From Gossypium raimondii (lineage: Eukaryota > Streptophyta > Magnoliopsida > Malvales > Malvaceae): a stretch of DNA of 64,000 nucleotides. Made by a program: the position numbers and the translations under genes. Each line of letters opens with the position of its first letter. Position 1 is the stretch's first letter. Under the pieces are notes generated by a model. That model was not told where the DNA came from. It saw only the letters and a program-made list of their open reading frames with translations, and ran no database searches. Shown one piece after another: positions 11,958 through 24,100 of this stretch. The stretch lies in NCBI RefSeq assembly GCF_025698545.1, contig NC_068575.1:55375980-55439979 (forward strand). The letters run 5' to 3'.

Positions 11958-12877
11958 CTTCATCAGTGTGTGTTTTGCAGCCAATCCATGCTAGTAGAAT
12001 CTTTAATTTTTATTTTTTGCTAGAAAGGATGTGCATTATTTGTGTACATGTTAGGTTTTTTTTTTTTTTTTTTTAAATTTTTTATGTAAAGCTAACAGCA
12101 TACCTCTGGTCATTGATGTTTATGAATGGCTCATATTGTATTTGGTGGAGATTATAGAAAAAAAAACGTGTTCGAGATGCAAATACAATGGTTAAAATTT
12201 ATTCTCTCTTGGAATTACACTTTTAAGAAGAATGAAGAGAAGGCTTTAAAGATAAACATGAGATGGTCAATAATTATGTGGTGATATTCCAGACGGGATC
12301 GTATTTAGAACGTAATTTTGTTTCAAATTCATCCAGATATGATCGTAAGATATAGTGAATCTAGCATGTTTAAAACGATTAACCCCCAACTTTCAAGGTG
12401 TTTATGCACAAGAATTATTATTTACTCTACTCGTGCTAGGACTCCGCATAGAAGCACCAATAAATAAATATTACTTACTGTACATATAAGCAGAAAAAAA
12501 AAACATATTTTTTCCGCTTACTTTAGAAAACTGAGATTTTTTTTAAAGAAAAATGAAATCTTTGATACGAATGGCAGGCAGAAATCAGGAACATTATGAC
12601 ACCTTTGCTTTAGCTTCAAGCCAAAAACAAAATACACAAAAGGGGTAGGTTTAAACGCCACCTTTGGCCTTTGCTCATTATTATTTTGAACAGAAAATAC
12701 AAAATGAAGACATCTAAGGTAGATCTGTATTGTATTATTATAATAAGTTTATAAAATAAAAGCAGAGCAGATAAATAAATCCGGGTGATAGTCTAAACAG
12801 CAGGGAAAAATACGCAAACAAAAGAAATTGAGTTCAGCTTGAGAAAAATACGCCATGTTTGCCCCATAAACCCATCC
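11958..12877. other. Convergent 3' flanks of the glycosyltransferase and SLD genes
   Basis: Neighbouring genes point towards each other, so this stretch holds both 3' UTRs. It has A/T homopolymers (for example near 12058-12074) and no open coding region of interest. Confidence 0.5.
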
Positions 12878-14239
12878 TCAGCCATGTGTATTAACAGCTT
12901 CCCACAGCAAATTCTTTGGAGCTGTGTTGCTTACGTCCCTGGCCTGCATTGCTGCAGTTCTCAGTGTCTTTATCGTTGATACATTGGCATCCCAAAAAGA
13001 CAGACTTCTGTAAGGTAGATTATGTTTCTTGCAAAGATCCTTCACCACCGGAGATACCTTCCTTAATTGGCATCGGGGCAACCTGGGGAACAAATGGTGC
13101 TCTAACTGGAACTGCAAACCACCAAAGAACCAATCCATCCAAGATGAACACGCTATGTCCAATGTCCCGCTGGTCTGCTTCTCGAACCAGTCGTTGCCGT
13201 TTGGAGGTCCAACATATACATTTGCTGAGAAATGGTTCAAACAGAACTGGATATGTTGAATGGATGTAACAGCGAAGCTTGTTAGAACAAACATGAACCT
13301 TTCTGGCCAATTGGGTAGATAGGAAAGCAGGAGAGGTAACCAAGTCCAGAACACAAGGATCCCCATTATGTTAAATGCTCTATCTGGGACTTTCCGGTTT
13401 GAGAACAATAGCAGTAATGTCTGTAAATACAAGTTCACCCTTGCCACACACATAACAGGATAAAACGTCAAATGCTGGTAACTGATGAGAAACCTTGCAA
13501 GAGGGTCAAAATTCAACTTCCTTCCGTAAAAGCAAGACGTTAATGAATTGAAAAAACGTGAAGAGACTGCAAAAAAGGGGATATGCTGGAGGTCAGGGTC
13601 ATAATCCAGGCTATTGCAGGCAATGTGGTGCGCATTGTGAGTCCATTTCCACCAGGCAATGCTGATACCGGTTAAACAATTCCCAGTGATTATCTGAGCA
13701 AGTCTGTTGTAACCACGGCTACTCATTACCTGGTAATGTCCAGAATCATGACCGACGTATGTACTTTGTATCCAAAGCATTCCCAACACCATGGCTGCAC
13801 CCAGATGAGCCCACACGCTATCGCATCTCAAGACACCGTAAAGAACAATGGCAAACATGACAGCTACAGATGCTAATGAACAAAAAGCCACATGCCCTTT
13901 CGTTTCGAACATACCCATTTTGGAAAACTCCGTGACAAGCCTTCTGTAATCCTTGGACACATCCGAGACCTGAAAATCTTGGAGATAATACCCAGTGAAC
14001 AACTTATCAAGATATTTCCAAGCGGTTCCAGGGTGATAAGCTATAAAGGCATCGGTAACATCTTGGCCAGCCAGATTCAGAAGCGGGATTTCCCCACCAG
14101 GATGCTCCTTAGCCCAATCCGAAACATTGTAAACTTTACCCTGGATTGAGATCCACAAATCTCCTGGTTTGTTGTGTTTTTTCAGCTCCTCGGCGGTAAT
14201 GTACTCCTTCTTACCCTCCATTGATCCTCCCTCACCCAA
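12878..14239 (-). CDS. SLD1: Sphingolipid long-chain-base delta-8 desaturase
   Basis: Single exon, 453 residues, the usual size for plant SLD enzymes. These put a delta-8 double bond into the long-chain base of ceramides in the ER membrane, taking electrons from their own cytochrome b5 domain. The N-terminal b5 domain keeps the heme motif HPGG (46-49). Three histidine boxes follow: HDSGH (164-168), HNAHH (201-205) and QLEHH (378-382), where Gln replaces the first His as in all front-end desaturases. Hydrophobic stretches lie near 117-160 and 262-330. The C-terminus NLLWEAVNTHG is typical. ATG at 14239 and a second at codon 7 (14221) both fit; the second is nearer the Arabidopsis start. No intron interrupts the coding region, as expected for SLD. 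It is intact and convergent with the glycosyltransferase. Confidence 0.96.
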   Translation of the reverse strand: MGEGGSMEGKKEYITAEELKKHNKPGDLWISIQGKVYNVSDWAKEHPGGEIPLLNLAGQDVTDAFIAYHPGTAWKYLDKLFTGYYLQDFQVSDVSKDYRRLVTEFSKMGMFETKGHVAFCSLASVAVMFAIVLYGVLRCDSVWAHLGAAMVLGMLWIQSTYVGHDSGHYQVMSSRGYNRLAQIITGNCLTGISIAWWKWTHNAHHIACNSLDYDPDLQHIPFFAVSSRFFNSLTSCFYGRKLNFDPLARFLISYQHLTFYPVMCVARVNLYLQTLLLLFSNRKVPDRAFNIMGILVFWTWLPLLLSYLPNWPERFMFVLTSFAVTSIQHIQFCLNHFSANVYVGPPNGNDWFEKQTSGTLDIACSSWMDWFFGGLQFQLEHHLFPRLPRCQLRKVSPVVKDLCKKHNLPYRSLSFWDANVSTIKTLRTAAMQARDVSNTAPKNLLWEAVNTHG

Positions 14240-16512
14240 AACACGAGAACAACAAGACGAAAGTATTCACAAAGGGGAGAAAATATAAATTAACCAGAGT
14301 CAAGAAAATCAAGCCAAGAAACCCCCGATTGGTCTTTTATCCGTATAATGAATGTATACTTAAATGGGATAGAATTGATTGAACCAAATCATCCCATTAC
14401 CTGGGATTCTAATTTGGCTTTGATCTTAAAAGCTCCTCCTCCCAATGCTTAACCTCTTGTTGTTTGAGTTGCTTGAGGCATTAACGGGGTTATTTATAAA
14501 AAAGAAATTGGTTTGAGGGGTTTTTTTGACAGCGAAAGCCACGCGGTTGAACCAAAGCCAGCCAAAGAATACGTTAAAGAAAGATTTGAATCCCTAGTCA
14601 TTTACAGTTTTACCAGCATCAGAATTCTAACAACTTGAAAATTTTTGTATGACAGGGGACAAGATTTGTGGGCCATGTTAGCCAGTGAAGGGCTGTGATC
14701 CGCTTTGCGCTATGAAGATATTTTGGGGAACGTGAGATGGAGCTTGGACCTCTCATCGCATCATGTGGGCTTTGTGGAGAAAGCCGCTGCCCTTTTCCCT
14801 GTTATTGCTTCGCATTTGACAGACCATCTTTCTCTTCTTTTTTTAAAAGCCAAGCAATTTAGCATGCTATTAATACTATATTTTAACCCAAATAGCTTCG
14901 CTAATTAATACAGGAATTTTTGTGTTTAATGCGTAATAACTGAAATAAATACAATGTATCTATTTATTAATTCGTCTAGGGTAAATATGTCATTTGAAAG
15001 CAATGTGTACAGACTAAAAAAGCATCTTCTGCCCATCAAGAAAGCAAAATTTTCAAACATTTTTATTGGGACTAATTTTTTTTTGGGTATGTAACAAATT
15101 TCATTGATTTATGGTTTGAATCATCATTATGATTTCCAAATTTACTCCACTTCAAATCAATACGATAAGACAAGAGTATATTTACCCCTTTTTTTTCCTT
15201 TTATCTTAGATATAGTTTAACTAGGATTATCAATAATTTCCATAAATATAAAAATAAGAATTTGTATAGCACAAGAAATTAATGCAAAATAAAACATATT
15301 TGAACCAATAAAATTAAATGTATTTATAAATAAAAACAGAAGTATGCCGGGAAAAATATTTAGAGATACATAACATTTTAATTCTGTTAAAAGAATTTAA
15401 GGTCTTTGTATTATTGGCAAAATATGAAGTTTTGTGATTTTGAGGATTCAAGTTCAATTCTCGTTCTACATAAATTTTACATCAATTATTTTCAAATTTA
15501 TTTTAATTTAAATTTCATCATGAGTAGATTTTTTTAACTTAAATCTCACTATGTGTAAATATTTATAAATACTTTTTAAATTATTTTAAAAATATTTGAA
15601 TCTTTAATATGATTATATTTTGTAATAATTAATTTCAATTATAATTATTTGTAGGTATAATTATACTTGGTATAACTTTTAAAAAAAATTCTTTTTTAGC
15701 AATAAAGCTCGACTTAGGCTAAATTGGGAAGGAATGAAAGAAAAAAGACATAGAATCTCTAGATAAATGATTTGGTAGTGCCTACGACTAATTGTTTGTT
15801 TAAATCTGGATTTGAAGACAAATCTCAAAAGGGGAAGAAATAGTAGTGACTGTGTTGTCTTTTCTTTTAAATATGGAAAAAGAATGGGTAAAATGAGGAA
15901 GTGATCGAACGTGAGGACCGTACATTGGTCAGAGTCGCGTCATGGCAGCCTTGATAACCACGCTCTCGCCACTCCACAACTAGGTAGGGAAGGATCTTTT
16001 AAAATTTTAGTCCCAGATCTCTTCACCTATGAATTTCAGTTTTGACAGATAAAAATATATCAATACTTCTATTTCAACACTTACTTTTACTTTCTTTACT
16101 CGAAAGTTTCTTATATTAAGTTAAATAATAAATTAATCTTTATATTAAAAATTTTATTTATTTTTACTGTTAAATACAGATATGATTAATTGAGCAACTA
16201 GACAATAATATTTGGTATGCTATATGTATCTTGTACCGGCATGGAGGGACTAATTCAAGTAAAATGGATAAAATTTTTAATAGATAGTGAAAATGGATGA
16301 AAGTTTTGACATGGAGGGACTAATTCAAGCAACCAAACAATAATACATCATCACATAATGATAGAAAATTGATGATTTTTTAACAAAAGAATTGACTTGC
16401 TCTTTGATTTAACATTCAATGACTAAATTACTAATTTTTTAGTAGAGAAGGCAAAATATAATCCAACGCTTAGTACATTTAAATTTGCTCGTCCTATTAG
16501 CTTGGCTTTCAA
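14240..16512. other. Intergenic: SLD upstream region, then AT-rich DNA
   Basis: The first few hundred bases are the SLD 5' flank. The rest is AT-rich. A short stretch near 15447 (AAGTTCAATTCTCG) faintly recalls a Pol III B box but has no A box or tail I can trust. No gene seen. Confidence 0.45.
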
Positions 16513-16581
16513 CCAGAGGAAGATGAGGATGACGTCAAGTCATCATACCCCTTATGCCTTGGGCGACACACGTGCTATAAT
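16513..16581 (+). pseudogene. Nuclear insertion of plastid 16S rRNA (NUPT fragment)
   Basis: About 69 bp match the plastid/bacterial 16S segment carrying GAGGATGACGTCAAGTCATC, CCCCTTATGCC and GGGCGACACACGTGCTA. The text follows the plastid form and differs from the mitochondrial 18S, which reads GTCCGCATGGCC here. Every difference from the plastid sequence I recall is C-to-T or G-to-A, as expected when methylated cytosines decay in nuclear DNA. Ribosomal context is absent on both sides. Confidence 0.85.
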
Positions 16582-16870
16582 AGACCTGATTATGGGTAGT
16601 AAAATTTAAATTCATGGGTAGTGACTTAGCTTAGCGCGTTATTTTTCGATGCATAGGTGAAAGATCAAACCGGAGTTCTCGTTCAAAGTAGTGACTATAC
16701 CTGATTATGGGTCAGGCCATAAAGGCCCGTCTGAAAAGTGGGAGGGTTTGGGCAAAATATATAGATTCAAAAAATGGGCTTTGGGCAAAAAAAAAAGACT
16801 CGTTTAGAAAACGAGTCAGGCCTCGGGTAAGCTTTTTTGGCCCGAGCTCGACTCGAATTTGCCAAAAAAA
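16581..16870. mobile_element. Decayed relative of the hAT-type element at 43267
   Basis: It begins TAGACCTGATTATGGGT, and the motif recurs at 16697 as ACCTGATTATGGGTCAGGCC. Text then follows the 43267 element: GGCCCGTCTGAAAAGTGGGA, GGGCAAAATATA, AAACGAGTCAGGCCTCGGG and TTTTTTGGCCCGAGC. No matching right end, so only part of a copy remains. It directly abuts the plastid fragment. Confidence 0.55.
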
Positions 16871-17007
16871 AAACTATTGTTGTTTTACCATTACTTTGCT
16901 GCCATTTCACTATTATATTACTACTATTTTGTTGTTACTATTTAGATATTGTGTAATTAATTAGTATAGTTAAATTGAAATATATATATTATAAATGGTT
17001 CAAATAT

Positions 17008-17334
17008 ATCAGTCTTTGCATTCTTTGTAAATTTAAAATTTAGTCTCTATACTTTTGTTCTTAAAAATTTAGTCATTTTACTTTTCAAATTTCAAAATTT
17101 GAGTCTAACAGTTAATATTTTTAAAATTATTTTATTAAATTTAAGTTCATTACAATATTTTTTAATTACATGGTTATTAAATGAGTACTTTTTTAATTTC
17201 AAAATGTCATATCAACAAATTTAACCCTATTAACAAAGGAATCTGGACTTTGAAATCTGAAAAGTAAATGAACTAATTTCTTAAAAATAAAATACATGAA
17301 CTAAATTCTAAGTTTTTAAAAAGTACAAGGACTT
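17008..17334. repeat. Foldback-type repeat with about 80-bp inverted arms
   Basis: The left arm (about 17008-17103) contains TTTAGTC...TTAAAAATTTAGTCATT...TTTCAAATTTCAAA. The right arm (about 17240-17334) reads as its reverse complement with scattered changes. No target duplication identified; superfamily unknown. Confidence 0.5.
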
Positions 17335-17584
17335 TATGGCAGATTTTAACCAACAACTTTCGTCTTTGATAATTTTTCCAAAATTTCATTGTCATGACAC
17401 GGAGGGAAATGCGTATTCCTCCCTCGCTTCAAATCAGCGGTCCCTTTTTTATGGAGGGAAAATTGTACCGTTGGGCCAGCGATTCAAAAGCAGCGCTTCC
17501 AACAATCAAACTTGGTTCACATTTTTATAACGGGAGAAGAATAGGGAAAAATGGAGCGGGAGGAAAGTAGCCGACATAGATTAG

Positions 17585-17724
17585 GGGTGAGTTTGGATGG
17601 GCGGTGCGTTTACCTGCGGTTAGTGTAAAAACAAAAGTAGCGGTGAGATTAGATAATGTAGCGATACTGTAGCATAAGACAAAAAGTAAGCTAAATGCAC
17701 CGCACCGCCCATCCAAACCCACCC
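17585..17724. mobile_element. Tourist-like (PIF/Harbinger-type) MITE, 140 bp
   Basis: It starts GGGTGAGTTTGGATGGGCGG and ends GCCCATCCAAACCCACCC, a terminal inverted repeat of about 25 bp with one mismatch in the outer 20. It is flanked by TAG at 17582-17584 and 17725-17727, a 3-bp target duplication. No coding capacity. Assignment to PIF/Harbinger rests on the TSD length and the GGG start. Confidence 0.7.
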
Positions 17725-17727
17725 TAG

Positions 17728-18119
17728 CTCAAATCCTAAACGGCGTCAGTGAAGGTAGAGGTGAGGTCGTTACTCATTATGAAGTGGGAGCTACAAATTC
17801 ATCGGCCCAATAAAAAAGCCCGCTAATTATTGTTCAGGCCTGCCCCAATACCTAACGTTTAAAAACAGTATATATTTCCATAAACTACCATAAATCTTTT
17901 TTAACGATCACTCCTGATGATAATCCGCCAAACTAAACCTCAATGTCATCTAATCTAATTAGTACTGCCATAAATAATTAACCCAAAAATTTAAGAAGAT
18001 TTAATTTACCAATCTTCTTTGGCACGTCTTCCTATTCCCATTCTTGTTTGCGGGATCTCGGATACTTTCAAAACCTCTTTATCTTGAATAACAACTATTG
18101 GTTGCGGGATCTTTAGGAG
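17728..18119. other. Upstream region of the golgin gene
   Basis: It holds the probable promoter and 5' UTR of the gene starting at 18120. No repeat family or RNA gene recognised. Confidence 0.5.
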
Positions 18120-21100
18120 ATGTGGACTTCCATTGCTAATTTGAAGGAAAATTTGAATAAGATAAAGCTTGACGTGCACGGGGATGACGACGAAGAACTC
18201 GAGATCTACGGTTCGGAGAATGGACGCCATTCGACTTTCTCCGATAGACGGAATTCTCATACATTTGCACACTCAAAGCCTGTTTCCTTCTCTTCTCTCG
18301 CCAGTGGAATTGATTCGCCGTTCAATTCCGAGGTATGATTGCAATTAATTTTCGAGCTTGAATTTAAAAAAAAAAAAACTGTATCCGGTCTTCTGATTTC
18401 ACGTAGCTTTGAGTTGATTCAGTGTGTAGTTCAGTGCCGTAAATAAATATTTAATTATATTAGTCGACACTTGACCGTTTGGGGAGCAAGTGAATTGCGG
18501 GTATAGAACCCAAGTAGCTCGGTTTAATGCTTTCTAGCATTGCAATTTTCTTATTTGAGTTAGAAAAAATTGATTCAGGTTTGTACTATGGTCAAAATTA
18601 TAATATTTGAAGAGCTAGTGGCTTAAGATCGAAACTGCACCACTTCTGCGCTGCATGCACTTCTTTTGCTATTATACCGGTTGGTTTGTTTTTTTGTCTT
18701 GCTCATGCTATTATACTGGTTGGTAAGGCATTTGTGGTATTCCAATCTTCATGCATGATAACGAAACCATCTTCCTCCTCTCTCTCTCTGTGTGTTATTT
18801 TTGGTTGATTGGAAGATACAGAGCAGAAATTAAGAAGCTTCAGGAATCTGAGGCAGAAATTAAGTCCTTATCAGTCAATTATGCTGCTTTATTAAAAGAA
18901 AAAGAGGTACCCGATGGTTGGTTGTAGTTCTTGTAATAAATTTTGGGGTTGATCTAAAGTTCAAATCTTTATAAATGATAATGATTCGAATAATTATTGA
19001 AATTGTTATTCCTCCATCATACATGGAATCCATAATGTTTTGCTTATTGCAATGAAGTATGTTGCTTTTATCATCCATTTTACAATTGTATATATCTAAT
19101 ACTTGATTTATGATACAGTATCTAATGCTTAAATAATAAAATTTGTCAAAATTGAATTCAATATCTATTTACCAGTCAGTATTGTACAAGTCCCTAGGAG
19201 GAAAGTTAGGGTAGCAGGAGCCATTGTAGAATAATAATTAAAAAAAAGGTATGGAAGGTTTCCTTTCTCATACACCCTGAGAATTTGTTGATGCAATTTT
19301 CTTTTTTTTTTGTTTTACCTGTTTCATCTTTCTCATATGCTTCACTTGTGTATTTTACTCCATGATAATGTCATGCTGATTGGAGCTGATAAGGCTATTC
19401 AAAAATTTGGGTCTTAGAATCTTCACAGGTAGATGTCATGCTGGTGAATGCTTGTTTGGTAATCAGTGTTAAAAGCTAGAGAATGGGCATCTAATTTTGT
19501 AAACCGTACATGTTGATGTTAAATTAGTCATTTAAATTGCAAATACTTGTACTCATCACTTTATTCGAACTTTCTGCCAAAAAGTATCTCTTTTGCGGTT
19601 GTCTGAACTCCAACGTACTGGGTGTTAGTTGGCAGATTATATATCATGTTTAGATCTTGTATTCCAATTATTTTACTATCATAACTGCTTCTAGAATATG
19701 CTGCCTGTTTTGCTAATCTTAGAGGCATCCTTTTATTAAAATTTTGGTTTTGAATGATTTATGCCCAATAGATGTGTTGCTATATTATTGTTCATACTTT
19801 TCACTTGCTGCTACTTAGCTTTCATTTTTACATATTTTAGTGGCTTAAATTTATTTCTCCTTACTCACCCGTCATCCTGTTCTCCAGGAGCAAATTTTCA
19901 GAGTGAACCAAGAGAATGGCTCATTGAAACAAAATTTGAATGCAACAAATGCGGCTCCGAGTGCAGCTAGAAGTGAAATTTCCGAAGTATCAAATAATGG
20001 AATTAATGCACTCAAGGTACTAGAGTCTCAATTAGAGTTGTTATCTGAGATTTGCTGGTTTATTGGAAAATTGCGGAATTCTTGCAATAGGTTCCTTAAT
20101 TCTAAATTATTTGTAGTTTCTTGTAATAAAAGCTAACGTAATGTGGGCCTTCAAGTGTGTTCTTTCTGATGTTATTAGTGCTGTAATTATCTAGCAAGAA
20201 GCAAATATAGATAAAAAGGGATTTCATTATCTTATGTTTTCATACCTTTTGCAACCTCTCAAGTAGTGGATATCATGGAAACTTGAACGTAGAAATGAGA
20301 TCTTTATCTTAGAATAAAAAATTGATCTTTAAGCTTTACAACTTTGTGGTCTTGATGTTTTCCCTCTTTGATGAAATGAGTTGGCTAGGATACCTAACAT
20401 GGTTTGGTGTTTCAATTAAGTGAAAGCAGCATGATATTAATTGTTGAATATTCTTCTTACTCTTATACTGTAACATGCATTTATTTTGATGGCTCTGCTG
20501 CCACCAAGTTAGAACTAACAACCTGTATTGATGTGCATGCCTCTTTATGTTAATCCATTTTATGCAGGGAAAAGGTGATCAGTCAGCAAACCGACAGCAT
20601 AAGTCAACAAGTTTAGTGAAAAACTGTTATGCTGGAAACCAAATGTCCAATGGTCTTAGCTCTAAACATGATGAGGTAATGGCTTTTTTTTTCTCTCTCC
20701 CTCTTTTTTTCATTTTTTTTTTGTAATAGGTGCCGTTTTAAGCTGCCTGGATATATAATTGGTTTGCACCTGGTGCATGCATCCTTCTGTTGTTTTATTC
20801 TTCCCCCCTCTTTTTATGGGATGGTGCACCCTTTCTAATGATTTTTTCCATATTATTCTAGTATAGAACTTTTTCCTCCTATAAGTTTAGGTAATGAGTA
20901 AACTTGATAAAAAGATATATGAATGCCTTCTAGGAGCTTGCAGATTTGCTGGAAGAAAAAACTAGGTCCCTGGAGGCCATTCAAGCTAGTCATGAATCAC
21001 AAATAAAGCAATTCAAGATGGAACTTGAAAAAGAGCATGATAAATTAGTGAACGTACAGATAAGATTACAAGGTATATTTGTACACCTTAAGACCCAATT

Positions 21101-24100
21101 ATGATACTTGCAGTCACCCCTTCTCAAACAATGGAACAGTCTTTTTTCTTTTTCCATCTAATTTTGTTTTACTTTAAATTTCCAGAGGAGCACAAGCTGA
21201 ATGAGTCTTTTCAGGAGGAGCTTAAGTTACTGAAATCAGACAAGGATAAAGTAAGATTCTCAATCTGTCAGATATGATAAATGTTAAACTATTTTGGCTG
21301 TATAAAGTAAACTTTAACTCTTTTGCTTATAGAACCCTAATGGTTCACACTTAATTATCAATTAGGATAGTGATGCTGAGTTTTACATGCTTTGTATTGC
21401 TTCACTTGAGCATGTTTCCAATCATATAAGGATGTTGCTGTACCATATATTTTTCTGTATTTTTAGCCTCAATCCTGGCAAGTCCAGTGTTCCTAGAAAT
21501 TAGTATGTTTTTATGATGTTTATGCTATGTTTGTTGCATACATACAAGTTTTATTAATTTGTTAGTAATTGCTACTTCATGGGATAGTGTTATTCATTTG
21601 AGTAGCATTTAGGAGGTAGAAAATCATTTTGATCTATTTCATCGATTGTTTCATCACTAAAAGAATATGTATACGCTCTTCTCTTTGTTTTTGTTTCACT
21701 TTTGAGTTCTATTGTCAAATATTTTTAATCCATTTAATTAGCAGCGCTCTGCAGAGTTGAGCAAAATACGCAACGAATCGAATGAGAAAACAATAGAAAT
21801 AAGTCGTCTACAAAAGGAGTTGAATAGACAGGAGGATGAAAGTTCTGATGATACAATGGAGAATATGAAAAGATTGGTTGCCACCTTGGAGAAGGAAAAC
21901 ACTCATCTTAAGGTTGACACTTGCCCGATTAAATTTGTTTCCATTTTAGTGAAGTGTATCATTGTTAACAAAAAATACGTTGACCTTTTCGATCCTGAGT
22001 TTGCTTCACTTACATCCTCCTATAGATGGAGAAGAATGAATTGGAGGCTGCTCTGGAAAGTAGCAAGAAAGCTTCAACTGACAAGATTGATAAGATTGAT
22101 CCCATTCCTTCAGAAAATCTGGTAAATATCCACTTTGATAAGCATATACTATATGCAGTGTAGGTTCTTTTTTGGGGGGAGGGGGTTGTTTTTGGTCTGC
22201 ATGCACCCATGCGTTGTAGTTGGAGAACTTGATCTGTGTAGAAATTGGTTATTGTTGTTATTTTGTGTGTAACACCCCTAACCCGTATCTATTGCCAGAA
22301 TAAGATTATAGAGCATTACCGGAGTTTACAAATTAATTTACAGACATTTCATTTCATCAAGTATTCATATTTAAAATCAATCAAAATCAAAACATTAATG
22401 AGCTAACGTTGGCTAATTTAACTTTTACATGTCATTCAATGCATTATTCCCCTAACATGCATAAACTCAACATTCAAGTTAGTTCAATAATTTCCATGTA
22501 TCAATAATATATATACCAAGATTGATGAGCTCATCAATTCCATGATTTTCATTCTCTTGTTATTTTTTCATATTTATCCTGTTGAATTTTTCGGAATTTC
22601 GATGGATTTTCAAGGGTACACATTAGTGTACAAATTCGGGTCCGTCAATTCATATTCATGTGCGCACATTTCCATTTCAGAGAGCACACTCCCGCGAACC
22701 TAATCCTTACAGCGGGATTACCTGTCCAGGCTAAATCCCCTGTAATATAAACTCATAGAGTATTGTCGGGATTACTAGTCCAGGCTAAATTCCCTACAAT
22801 GAGAATTACTCTAATGAGCTTGGATTTGAATTATCAGTCCAGGCTAAATTCAGACCCTAATTCGAATTACCTGTCCGGGCTAAATCCATTTTCTACATAT
22901 TCTTTGGGAGGGCTATATCAGGATAGGATTACCTGTCCGGGCTAGATGCCTTTTACCATCAATTCCTTTTCAGAGATCCATCGAATTTTCCTTCCATTCA
23001 ACCGGGATTTCTTCCCCTTTTTATCAAATATATCAATATTTCATCAATTTTCATACAATGAACATTCAAATCATATCCACATCAATAACAAACATTTCAG
23101 GCATTTAAGAATATAATTCAAGTTACACGAACTTATCAGGCTAAATTGCAAAAATATCAGAATTCAAAGATATTTTGGTAATTTTCTATTTTCTCAATTT
23201 TCACCCAATCTTGATCTAAATTAATATTTCATTCAATTTATTAATTTAAATAATAAAACAATTCATTTTATGCAATTTGGTCACTTTTTGATATTTTTAC
23301 AAATTTACCCTTAAAATATTACTTTTATTCAATTTAGTCCCTGAACCTAAAACATACAAATTAGCCATTTTAATGAAAACTCATGCTAGTTGAATAATTA
23401 ATATATTTTCCTCCTCCTCCTCTCCATTCCACATCCTTAATGTATATAACATATGTAACATTATCTATAATTTCACTATTTATTTATTTGTTCATTCAAA
23501 GTTGTCCACTTGAGTCATAGTCACAAAATTATTTATATCTTGAGCTACGTATCTCCGAATTGAGATCCGTTAATTTTCTATGAAACTAGGCTCACATGTC
23601 TTCTTACTATAAAATTTTCAGAATTTTTGGTTTAACCAATAAGTACAGTTTATTCTTTAAAGTTTCCCCTATTTCACTGTTTGACAGTTCAAACCCCTCT
23701 TCACTAAAAGTTAATTATCTCTTTGTACAGAATTCGTATGATGTCCTCGTTTGTTTCTCTTGAAAATAGATTCATTAAGGATTTTAAAAATATAAATTAT
23801 AACCCATAATTATTTTTGTACAATTTTTAATTATTTTTCCAATTCAGAACAGGGAACCTGAATTCATTCTGACCTTGTCTCACAAAATTTATTATATCTC
23901 ATGATTTACAATTCCATTACTTACATCGTTTATTTTGTGAGAAACTAGACTTAATAAGCTTTAATTATATATTTTATTCATACTCTAATTCGGTTTCCAC
24001 GATTTATGTTGATTTTTCAAAGTTAATCTACTGCTGCTGTCCAAAACTGTTTTAGTGCAAAATGTTGATTACTAAATTTATAACACCCTTATTCCCTTTC

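Noticed and set aside
13020-13343. Open frames on both strands within 12916-13343
   Set aside because: These are shadows of the desaturase coding exon, which accounts for the full interval.
15430-15560. Possible SINE, from a B-box-like AAGTTCAATTCTCG
   Set aside because: No A box at the right distance, no tail and no target duplication.
22715-22947. Regularly recurring 22-bp motif resembling a CRISPR array
   Set aside because: Spacing varies from 36 to 62 bp, there are no cas genes, the setting is a plant nuclear LTR, and the motif recurs in a related LTR copy.
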